This document shows positions 24,301 to 33,200 of a stretch of DNA of 64,000 nucleotides, in pieces. The notes under the pieces were generated by a model that was not told the DNA's origin, did not search any database, and saw nothing but the letters and a program-made list of their open reading frames with translations. Source of the stretch: Mercurialis annua (lineage: Eukaryota; Streptophyta; Magnoliopsida; Malpighiales; Euphorbiaceae); the NCBI RefSeq assembly GCF_937616625.2, contig NC_065577.1, forward strand, positions 24,813,501 to 24,877,500, written 5' to 3'. Both the position numbers and the translations under genes were made by a program. Positions within the stretch are counted from its first letter, which is position 1; each line of letters starts with the position of its first letter.

Positions 24301-25107
24301 AAAATGGGGAAATGTTTGGATTTGTTTCGTAATGTTTGTAAACGTTTGGATTTGTTTCGTAACATTTGTAAACGTTTGGCTTAAATCTCTAAAAAGGTGA
24401 AACGTTTGGATTTGTTTCGTAACGTTTGCAAACGTTTCCCCATTTTAGCGATTTAAGCCAAACGTTTACAAATGTTACGAAACAAATCCAAACGTTTCTT
24501 CTTTTTAGCGATTTAAGCCAAACGTTTACAAACGTTACGAAACAAAGCCAAACGTTTCCCCTTTTTAATAATTGAAGCCAAACGTTTGCAAATACTACGA
24601 AACAAATCCAAACTTTTAATCCTTTTTGCGATTTAAGCCAAAAGTTTACAAACGTTACGAAACAAATCCAAACGTTTCACCTTTTTAGCAATTTAAGCAA
24701 AATGTTTACAAGCGTTACGAAACATATTCAAACGTTTCACCCTTTTAGCGATTTAAGCCAAATATGAAACAAAACCAAACGTTTCACCTTTTTTGCGATT
24801 TAAGCCAATCTTTTACAAATGTTACAAAACAAATACAAACATTTCCCCTTTTTAGCAATTTAAGCCAAACGTTTATAAACGTTACGAAACAAAACCAAAC
24901 GTTTAATACATTACGAAACAAATCCAAACGTTTCCCATTTTTAGCGATTTAAGCCAAACGTATAAAAATCTTACGAAACAAATACAAAAGTTTCCCCTAT
25001 TAGCAATTTAAGCCAAACGTTTACAAAGGTTACGAAACAAATCCAAACGTTTCCCCATTTTAGCGATTTAAGCCAAACGTTTGGCTTTATTTCCTAACCA
25101 ATCCAAA

Positions 25108-25168
25108 CGTTTCCAGTTTTTAAAATCTAATTCCATATACAATTCAATTTTTATGCTGACAATGAAAT
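25108..25168. repeat. non-satellite spacer, intact copy
   Basis: Contains ATCTAATTCCATATACAATT and GACAATGAAATAAACG between inverted and direct satellite. The same spacer at 35656-35674/39958-39990 is split by a solo LTR, so this copy shows the empty site. Confidence 0.8.
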
Positions 25169-25835
25169 AAACGTTTGGCTTAAATTGCTGAAAAGGTTAA
25201 ACGTTTGGATTTGTTTCGTAACATTCGTAAACGTTTGGCTTAAGTCGCTGAAATTTTTGAATTTGTTCTGTAACGTTTCTAACGTTGGGCTTTAATCGCT
25301 AAAAAGGTGAAACGCTTTGATTTGTTTCGTAATGTTTGTAAACATTTGATCTAAATCACTAAAAAGGTGAAATGCTTGGATTTTTTCGAAACGTTTGTAA
25401 ACGTTTATCTTAAATAGCTAAAAAAGTGAAAAGTTTGGATTTGTTACATAACGTTTGGCTTAAATCGCTAAAAAGGTGAAACATTTGGCCTTATTTCGTA
25501 ACTTTGTAAACGTTCGGTTAAATTGCTAAGAAAATGAAACGGTTGGATTTGTTTTGTAACGTTTTAAACGTTTCGATTTGTTTCAAAACGTTTTGATTTG
25601 CTTCGTAATGTTTGTAAACGTTTGGCTTCAATCACTAAAAAGGTTAAACATTTGGATTTGTTTTGTAACGTTAGTAACAGTTTGACTTATATCGCTAAAA
25701 AGAGAAATCTTTTGGATTTGTTTCGTAACACTTTGTAAACGTTTCCCCATTTTAACGATTTAAGCCAAACGTTTACAAACGTTACATAACAAAACCAAAC
25801 GTTTATAAACGTTACGAAACAAATCCAAACGTTTC

Positions 25836-25840
25836 ACCTT
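25836..25840. repeat. target site duplication ACCTT (left)
   Basis: ACCTT, matched by ACCTT at 35260-35264. Both belong to the satellite phrase CACCTTTTTAGC. Confidence 0.9.
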
Positions 25841-26430
25841 TCTCACGACCCAATCTCATGGGCCGAGACCGGCGCTAGGGAATAGGAATAGTAGCTCAGA
25901 AACCCGTAGCAAGCATTAAAAAATGTAAAATAATTTTTTGCAAATAATACACATATCATGCATGGCAGTCACATACACGTGTCATGCAATAACATGCCAG
26001 GACATACATCTCTGGCAATCACAAGCGGTAATAGCGCAGCAAACACATTATACACAAAAGATTAAAATATCAGAGTTATATTTTCAGAAAACCGTTGATA
26101 CAAAATAAACTAAAAACATCTATCTAATGCAGCTCTAGAAGTAAAGTACTGTTTCTTTATATACTTTCAAAATATCAGACTTCTGAGTCAAGGATAGAAG
26201 TCCATTGCTTCAAAATTTCTTTTCACCTGAGCGGGAAAACTGTGAGGGGTCAGTATATGGGAATATACTGAATGAGTTTATATATTTACTCATAAGTATT
26301 CATATAAAACATAAAACAATGCAATAACATTTAAATCACGTGTAGCCAAGTACAAGATCCGATTGAAACCTTAATCCTCGAACATGCCAAACATATATAA
26401 TCAAATCAAATTGATCCAAATGATCCGGCC

Positions 26431-26552
26431 CCGGGATAACTCAACCGCGTCAGCCGCGACCAACCTCTTATTCCCAAGTTGTTGGCCTCGGGATAACTCA
26501 ACCGAGTTCAACCCACTATATACGGGTCTTGAGATAACTCAACTGAGTTCAA
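26431..26552 (-). repeat. three-copy LTR motif, chromovirus version
   Basis: Three imperfect copies of the phrase CTCGGGATAACTCAACCGAG (plus TTCAAC). It occupies the same place upstream of the putative acceptor as the triplets at 511, 37698 and 45278, and is a diverged version of them. The 5' LTR copy is at 33770-33893. Confidence 0.65.
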
Positions 26553-27202
26553 CATCATATCTACTATTCACATATCCAACTTTCATATTCGTATACATAA
26601 TCAAGTCCACAGCTGTAATAAATCAAACTGGTGATCACGCAGTCCAATTGATGCCCAATAGGTAGCACGTTCCATCAGATCAATACTTGTTCTAAACGAA
26701 CGAGTATGCAATTCACAAAAAGAATTCGCGTTGGAAACATTCAAATCAAACATAAAGCAATATAAAACGTTTGCTTATACAAAATACTTATTTAAATGGT
26801 TTATAAGTAAATAAATATAAACTCACTAAAAACGCTATCCAAATTTACTTCGATGCTCAGAAATCGTCAAGCTTCCCGAGCCCCTTCTTCAGCTGCTGTC
26901 TGCCCCACCGGATCTAAAATGATTTCAAAACAATTGACTCACATCTGAATCCTATTCTAGGATTGATTCTAGACTTGAGACTCAATAAATTAAACTTATC
27001 GACTATCGTGCTTCTCACGTGTTCAATCCCGATTAACGATTTCTAACTCGTTTTCGGTTCGATATCGCTTTTCCGAACAATTCTCAATTAACCTCTTTCG
27101 GTTAACGACTCAAATTAATCAATAATCAATTGATAACTAATCGATTTCAATCTCGATACGTGAATACGAACAAATTTCTCAAAATGAATGACGAGCCGAT
27201 TC

Positions 27203-27390
27203 ACTATGCGTGCGCGCGTCTGCCTGTGCGGTTGCACAGGGGACTGTGGGCCCGCACAGTCTGACGGTGCGCCTGCATAGTCTCAAGACTGTGCGCTCGC
27301 ACAGTTTCCTGTGCGCCCGCACAGTAAGTAGATTGTACGCTCGCACAGTTTGGCTATGCGCGCGCACAGCAAGGTTGGGAGGCGCACAGC
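27203..27390 (-). repeat. GC-rich palindromic array, chromovirus 3' LTR
   Basis: Many units of the type CTGTGCGCxCGCACAG with CGCGCGCGCAC cores. The 5' LTR counterpart (34543-34662) has fewer units. Arginine- and cysteine-rich frames across it on both strands are artefacts of composition. Confidence 0.85.
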
Positions 27391-27753
27391 CTCGGGTTTT
27401 CGCCCCGGGCTCAAATTCGACATGCTTATGCCTTAAAAATGCTCCCATCACGCTCATATACGTTTATAACACGTAATCTAAGCTCAAAATGCTATAAATT
27501 GATCCTAAATCGTTAAAACGATAAAACTGTTCCGTGGCCTAAAACTTTAACTTGATATCTAATCAAATTAATCCAAATTAACAGTACAACAACGTGCTTA
27601 CCGTGATTCGCCACTGATATACGATCGATTCGAGCTATAGAACGTCGAAAACGGACGAGAAGCGGAGATCGAGCGAATGAAACGATGAACTGACGATGGA
27701 ATGAAAGGAATAGAGATATGAGGTTCTGGATCATTCCTTTTCAAATGAAGGAT

Positions 27754-27766
27754 TATATATATATAT
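27754..27766 (-). promoter_or_regulatory. putative TATA box, chromovirus 3' LTR
   Basis: TATATATATATAT about 340 bases into the LTR. The 5' LTR has a longer TA run at 34896-34919. Confidence 0.45.
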
Positions 27767-28104
27767 GGCTAATTTTCTCTTTGGTCCTTGAAACTTTTCA
27801 AAAGTTGCAATTTAGTCCAAAACATATCCGCGTCGAAATTTTAAACGGTCTCCGATTGACTCGAAACTTTTACAGTAAATACAATTAAATATTTCGTGGA
27901 CTTTGGCGAAACAATTATTAACTCGGGATTTATACTTTATTTCATATTAATTTTCTAAGGTTTTCTCTCAAATCCCGATAATACGCTTAATAAAAATTAT
28001 TCTAAAATTCCTATATTATTAAATTAAATTCATCTTAATTTAATTTATCGGAATTCACGACACGTGGCACGACTTAATTATTTTAAAATATTTGGGGTAT
28101 TACA

Positions 28105-28120
28105 TTCACCCCCCCCTAAA
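28105..28120 (-). other. Chromovirus polypurine tract
   Basis: Minus strand TTTAGGGGGGGGTGAA directly before the 3' LTR. Confidence 0.85.
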
Positions 28121-28122
28121 AC

Positions 28123-28140
28123 AAATTCGTCCTCGAATTT
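28123..28140 (-). other. hairpin before polypurine tract, chromovirus
   Basis: AAATTCG-AGGA-CGAATTT, a perfect 7-bp stem, overlapping the pol stop codon (28139-28141) and lying 3' of it. Same position as in E1, E2 and E3. Confidence 0.55.
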
Positions 28141-28285
28141 AAAACTTTAGCCACGTAACTTGAGTGAATAAGTACGGGTATTTCTGCCTCATATCCTCTT
28201 CTATTTCCCACGTGCATTCTTCTACGGATTGACTCTTTCAAAGAACTTTTACCATTGGAATCTTCTTTGTCCGTTGTTGTCGTAC
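28139..28285 (-). pseudogene. pol C-terminus: chromodomain remnant
   Basis: Downstream of an in-frame stop at 28286 the same frame continues with a chromodomain-like segment: basic VRQQRTKK, then PMVKVL, a stop (28238-28240) where the family has tryptophan, then SVEECTWEIEEDM and KYPYLF. The stretch after the lost tryptophan matches the conserved C-terminal half of group II chromodomains (EEATWE type), which direct chromovirus integration to marked heterochromatin. Both stops are inactivating. The pol frame ends at TAA (28139-28141), inside the pre-PPT hairpin region. Confidence 0.75.
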
Positions 28286-29458
28286 TTACGTGTCAACAAT
28301 CTGCACGGGTTGCTCCTCATAGGTTAGTTCTTCACCGACGTCCACCACTTGCGGTTGGATTATTCGAGAAGGATCAGATATATATTTCCGGAGCATATAA
28401 ATATGAAAGACAGGATGGACTTGTGACATCTCCGGTGGAAAGTCTAGCTTATAGGCAACTGAGCCTATATGCCCTACGATCTGATATGGTCCAACGTATC
28501 TTGGATCTAACTTACCCTTCTTTCCGAAACGAATTATGCCTTTCATTGGCGATACTTTGAGGAAGACATAATCTCCAACTTGAAATTCACCGTCCTTTCT
28601 TTTAGGATCCGCATAGCTCTTCTGTCGACTGAAAGCTATATTCAAACGTTGCTTTAACAATGGTACTTTCTCGGACGTAATCTGGATAATTTCGGCTTCT
28701 GTCAATTTTATTTTTTCAACTTCATCCCAACAGATAGGGGATCGACATTTACGCCCGTACAATGCTTCGTGTGGGGCCATCTCAATGCTCGAGTGGTAAC
28801 TATTATTGTAAGAGAACTCGACTAAAGGTAGATACGTGTCCCAACTACCTCCGAAATCTAACACACATAATCGAAGCATGTCTTCTAGCGTTTGAATCGT
28901 TCGCTCAAATTGGCCGTCCGTATGAGGGTGAAAAGCAGTGCTGAAGTTCAATCGCGTCCCTAATGCTTCTTGTAAGCTTTTCCAGTAGTGAGACGTAAAT
29001 ATGGAACCTCTATATGAAACGATTGACATTGGAACTCCGTGTAGGCTTGCGATCTTATCTATGTATATCTGAGCTAATTTTGCTGCCGAATGTGTTTTCT
29101 TGATAGGTATAAAGTGCGCTGATTTTGTCAAACGTTCCTCGATTACCCAAATGGAATCAAAACCCTTTTGCGTTTTGGGAAATCTGACCACGAAATACAT
29201 CGTGATTTGTTCCCACTTTCACTCTGGGATGGGCAACGGCTAATGAAATCCGTCGGGTCGCTGATGCTCTAACTTGACTTGCTGACAAGTCGGACATTTT
29301 GCCACAAATTCCGCGATGTCTTTCTTCATTCCACTCCACCAGTACGTTGTCTTGATGTCATGGTACATCTTCGTAAAACCAGGATGAACACTATAAACCG
29401 TTCCATGAGTTTCTTCCATGATTTGTTGTCTCAAGTTGTCAATGACTGGTACGCACAA
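28286..29458 (-). pseudogene. pol: integrase (zinc-binding, core and GPY/F domains), inactivated
   Basis: The HHCC zinc-binding part is readable from 29458 (HPGFTKMYHD, then CPTCQQVK). A stop at 29240 separates it from the core, open to 28286. The DDE triad is broken: the first acidic position reads ITMYFVV (family has Asp) and the second SIVSYRGS (family has Asp), both Tyr here; the Glu of GQFERTIQTLEDML is kept. The C-terminal GPY/F module is clear (GKLDPRYVGPYQIVG), followed by VHPVFHIYMLRKY. A stop at 29459 precedes the zinc-binding part. Strand transfer would be impossible from this copy. Neighbours are RNase H upstream and the chromodomain downstream. Confidence 0.9.
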
Positions 29459-30234
29459 TCAATTGCCATATCTTAATACGCTGTTGACCATACAAATTTT
29501 TTGACTCTTTCCTTGTTGTACTTCCTCAATTAGATGTTTTAATTGAGGGTCGTCCAATTGCAACTCTTTAATTTGGTCTATCAACGTTGATTTTATAATT
29601 AACTGAGCCATCAGGTTTCCAAGAGATAAAACCTCAAACTCTAGTCCTTGGCAAAACAACGTATGTATTTCTTTGAATAATGGTCGCCGCCATGTCGTTG
29701 CAATTTGCGCGAGACTTCCTACTGATTTTCTACTCAGCGCGTTCGCCACTACGTTGGCCTTGCACAGATGGTATTGTATAGTACAATCATAATTTTTTTT
29801 AACTGCTCTATCCATCTCCTTTGTCTGAAGTTTAGTTCTCATTGATTGAAGATGTACTTTAAACTCTGGTGATCTGTAAATATCTCGCATGTTGCGCCGT
29901 ACAAATAATGTCTCTAGATCTTTAGCGCGAAAATCACCGTTGCAAGTTCTAGATCATGAGTCGGATAGTTCGTTTCGTGTTTCTTAAGGTGTCGCGAGGC
30001 ATACGCGATCACTCGACCATGTTTCATTAGGACATATCCTAGTCCAACTCTTGATGCATCACAATATACTGTGAACCCTTTCGTTCCTTCTGGTAATGCT
30101 AGATATAGCGCTGTTGTCAGACACTCTTTCAGTTTCAGGAAACTGAGTTCACAATGATCCGTCCAGTTAAATTTGGCGTTCGTCTGAGTTAACTTCGTCA
30201 GTGGTACAACGATCTTTGAGAAATCTTGTACGAA
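29459..30234 (-). pseudogene. pol: RNase H domain, inactivated
   Basis: Follows RT after a stop at 30235. Readable are [30 protein letters not shown], a stop at 29914-29916 (Trp in the family), RHYLYG, a further stop at 29839-29841, then a frameshift in an A-run at about 29797-29804 after which the frame 29459-29890 is correct (CTIQYH, ANVVANALSRKS). The conserved ANVVADALSR phrase has Asn for Asp. The domain degrades the RNA strand during reverse transcription. The N-terminal third of the frame 29459-29890 is a shifted reading and is not genuine protein. Confidence 0.85.
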
Positions 30235-31143
30235 TCATCTGTAATATCCCGCTAAACCGAGGAAACTTCGTATTTCGGTAACCGAGTCAGGTCGTTTCAA
30301 TTCCATTACAACTTCGATCTTCTTTGGGTCATCCTTAATGCCACTTTGGGACACCACATGACCCAAGAAAGCTACTTCCGTTAGCCAAAATTCACATTTA
30401 GAGAATTTTGCATACAGCTGATGTTCTCTTAACGTCTGTAGTACTATTCGTAAATGTTGTTCATGCTCTTCTTCCGTACATGAATAGATTAAAATGTCGT
30501 TGATAAACACGATTACGAATTTGTCCAAGAAAGGCTTCAATACTCTATTCATAAAATCCATGAATGTTGCTGGCGCATTGGTCAATCCAAACGACATAAC
30601 GAGAAACTCGTAATGTCCGTATCGAGTTCGAAAAGCAGTCTTCTGAATGTCATCATCGTGAATCTTCAGCTGATGATTACCTGAACTTAAGTCAATCTTG
30701 GAAAGGTACTTCACTCCTTGTAACTGGTCGAACAAATCGTCGATTCTCGGTAACGGATACTTGTTCTTGATCATCACTTTGTTCAATTGTCGATAATCTA
30801 TACAGAGTCAAACCGATCCATCTTTCTTTTTCACAAACAGCACTGGTGCACCCCATGGGGATACACTCGGTCTGATAAAGGCACGATCAAACAACTCTTC
30901 TAATTGATGTTTTAGTTCTTTGAATTCTGCAGGTGCCATACGATAAGGAGGTATCAATATCGGTTTCGTGCTAGGAGCCAATTCGATACAGAACTCAATC
31001 TCATGATCTAGGGGTAATCCAGTTAGTTCTTCTGGAAAAACGTCTGGATATTCCGATACCACTTGTACATCGCTTAAGTTTACGCGTTTCTTCTCCACAT
31101 CTCGTACTATGGCTAGAAATCCTTGACATCCTTTTCTCAACAT
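30235..31143 (-). pseudogene. pol: reverse transcriptase, inactivated
   Basis: Contains the protease-RT linker (EYPDVFPEELTGLP), fingers motifs (SPWGAPVLFVKKKDGS), a stop at 30808, then [48 protein letters not shown], the active-site region and FLGHVVS. The catalytic YxDD-type box reads FINDILIYS: the first Asp of the usual IDD is Asn. A second stop ends the frame at 30235 after FLGLAGYYR. Both stops replace positions where the family has Arg and fit CGA to TGA. Upstream (31144-31235) is a linker with a frameshift near 31237 and a stop at 31219-31221. Confidence 0.93.
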
Positions 31144-31235
31144 ACGACAGGCTTTAATAGCTGAAACGATACTCGTAGAAGATTCTGTCTTGTCACCCTG
31201 AATTGAAACTAGTTCAATTCAAGGCATGTTAAACA

Positions 31236-31556
31236 TTAGGTCTTCGTTCGACAATCCACATTGGCATAGTGATGAGCCAGCCAATCCATTCCTAGTATGA
31301 CATCAAAAGCTAATACTTCAAGTAATATCAAATCCACCATCAAATCCCGTCCTTGAACTCTCACATGACAAGAGGGATAAAGAATACTAACCTCCACACT
31401 ATCTCCTACAAGGGTGGCTACTGACATTGAATTCTTAGGGTATGCTGGTTGCACTCCTAATTTACTAGCAAAGCTAGGCGAAACAAATGAATGCGTAGCA
31501 CCCGGATCAAACAAAACTAATGCGTCTTGAGAAGCGATAGGAAATGTACCTTGCAC
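31236..31556 (-). pseudogene. pol/gag-pol: aspartic protease
   Basis: Retropepsin-like domain with LFDPGATHSFVS as the active-site box (family DSGATHSF; Ser changed to Pro next to the catalytic Asp), followed by SILYPSCHVRVQGRDLMVDL and the hydrophobic VILGMDWLAHHYANVDC, typical of plant gypsy proteases. It would cleave the polyprotein. The frame ends at 31236 through a one-base shift that breaks the link to RT. Upstream the gag linker has stops at 31668-31670 and 31752. Confidence 0.88.
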
Positions 31557-32936
31557 AACAGCATTGGAAGCCTGAGCCTCTTGAGGATTTAGCTCAAAAA
31601 CCCTAGCCTGACTTCCACCACCCTGTGAAGTCTGACCAGTACCGCGACCTCCACCATTGCTTCCTCCTCAATTGGCATAACCACGGCCCCTCTTGCCAGT
31701 AAATGTACTTCCCATCTGATCATACCCTGATGTTGCCTGCTGTGTAGTCCTCTATTGTTGATAGGAAGGTTGCAGTACTGTAGTTATTGATCCATGAGGC
31801 ATCTGCCTCGGACAATCTCTAGCAAAATGACCCTGTTGGCCAAAGTTGAAACACGCTCCTGAGATGCTACGACACACTCCATAATGCCTCTTGTTGCAGT
31901 TCAGATAAATAGGTGCTCCGCCTCCCATGTCACTCACTGATCTGGCACCAAATCATGTGCCTGATGCACTAACTCGAGATCCATGTCGAGTCCTCTTGCG
32001 TTCCCGCTGGTGTGGTGTAGGTCGAGAGTAACTCCCAACATATGACTGGGCAGGTGCGCTCTGTACTCTGCGAAACGTATTACTTCTCATGGGTGTAACA
32101 TTGGAAGGATCAGGAATCCTTCAAAATCGAATAAGAGAAACTTCCATTTGTCTGGCGCTGTCAATCAGTTGCACCTGAGTCATTCCAATATCAGATGTCA
32201 GACTCACAAATTTGGGTCCTAAACCTTCTACAAACCTTGAATTCACCCTTACTGGATCTGCAGTCAGGTAGGGTGCAAATCTGCTCGCTCTAGTAAACTC
32301 AGTCACATATACTTGCACAGATCAATTGCCTCTACTCAGAGTTAGCCACTGACCATGATAGCTCTCTATTACTGCAAACGGTAGGAAATACTCCCTAAAA
32401 TGATTCGCAAACTCAGCCCAAGTCATAATGTCCATCGTTGGCTGAATATGGCGCTGAAACCAATCCTTTGCAGGTCCTCGTATTGACATTTCCACCGTAA
32501 TGATGGACTGTCTCTCGTTAGCTTGCGAACGTCGAGCGTCACGTTCTACTTCTTCCAAGAAGAATAGAGCATCCTCAGAGCCGTCAAAATTAGTTAGGTT
32601 AAGGCGCATGTGAGCCATGACAATATTTCGATCGGTGTAAGCAACATTACGTAGTTGTTGCTGCTGTAGTTGTTAACGATGCATATACTACACCTCAGCC
32701 TGATTAGCATGCATAGCCGCAATTCCCTTAAGAATCTAATTTAGGTTAAAACCTAAGACATTTGGTTGTTGAGCTTGCGCTTGCACTCTAGGTGCCTGAG
32801 CATGGGCTTCTTGGCCTCCACCTACTCCATGAACAGAAGACTCATCTTGAGCTTCTGGGAGTACATAATGTGCTCCCTCAATGACGTTTTGTGCTGCAGC
32901 GGCAGCTCGTTCTTTCTCTTGTCGTTGGTCAGACAT
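31557..32936 (-). pseudogene. gag: capsid and nucleocapsid, inactivated
   Basis: The probable start is MSDQRQEKERAAAAAQN at 32936, one base after a consensus acceptor (TTGTCTTATTCAG|G), so the longer upstream frame to 33011 is probably leader. Capsid homology is strong: FDGSEDALFFLEEVER, IRGPAKDWFQRH, WAEFANHFREYFLP, then VYVTEFTRASRFAPYL and RFVEGLGPKF. A CCHC knuckle is present but broken: CFNFGQQGHFARDC has Phe for the second Cys. Stops interrupt at 32736, 32688-32690, 32673-32675, 32322, 32121, 31953-31955, 31752 and 31668-31670; nearly all fit C-to-T change of Gln or Arg codons. Confidence 0.88.
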
Positions 32937-32937
32937 C

Positions 32938-33050
32938 CTGAATAAGACAAACAATGTTACGTAGCCGCATAAACGCATATCATCACAACATAAATCGTAT
33001 ATAGCGCGCATTTCATCACATGCAAGTAATCACACTTATGACAGACTCAC
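32938..33050 (-). other. putative leader intron before gag
   Basis: Minus-strand donor-like GAT|GTGAGT at 33050 and strong acceptor TTTGTCTTATTCAG at 32938, immediately before the gag ATG. About 113 bases, a normal plant intron length. Other upstream donors, including the LTR donor, could use the same acceptor. Confidence 0.35.
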
Positions 33051-33184
33051 ATCCTAGAGGGAAACCTGGAAGTTGGAAAATCAAACGAATACTTAACAAA
33101 GACAAGACTCGAATCCTATGTGCTGCAGTAGAATCCTAGGAAAATCGATCACTCTTCCGACATAAGCAATGGTAGCTGGACTAT

Positions 33185-33196
33185 GCTCTGATACCA
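33185..33196 (-). other. Chromovirus primer-binding site (tRNA-Met)
   Basis: Reverse complement reads TGGTATCAGAGC, four bases inside the 5' LTR boundary. Confidence 0.92.
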
Positions 33197-33200
33197 ACAT

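Larger units (their letters stand above)
21391..25840. repeat. 60-bp satellite array, block 2
   Basis: About 74 monomers. From about 22081 to 23700 the array keeps exact 60-base register. Orientation flips at about 24435 (to inverted), about 25080-25150 (back, through a spacer) and about 25746 (inverted again). The segment 24435-25745 has a diverged duplicate around 35260-35674 plus 39958-40740. Repetitive frames in both directions are satellite artefacts. Confidence 0.96.
26227..27601 (-). other. putative LTR-internal intron, chromovirus 3' LTR
   Basis: Minus-strand donor CACG|GTAAGC at 27601, about 150 bases after the TATA run, and acceptor TTTTCCCGCTCAG|G at 26227 preceded by GACCCC. The 5' LTR has lost about 128 bases including this donor. 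Confidence 0.4.
25841..28104 (-). repeat. Chromovirus 3' LTR
   Basis: 2264 bases. Minus-strand start TGTAATACCCC at 28104. The other end reads TCTCACGACC instead of TGTCACGACC on the plus strand, so the terminal CA has become GA. Contains three-copy motif at 26431-26552, array 27203-27390, TATA run 27754-27766 and putative intron 27601-26227. Confidence 0.93.

Noticed and set aside
27179..27476. Cys/Arg-rich frames on both strands over 27179-27476, and similar ones at 48059-48391, 55503-55736 and 10202-10435
   Set aside because: Artefacts of the GC-rich palindromic arrays, in which stop codons are rare in all frames.
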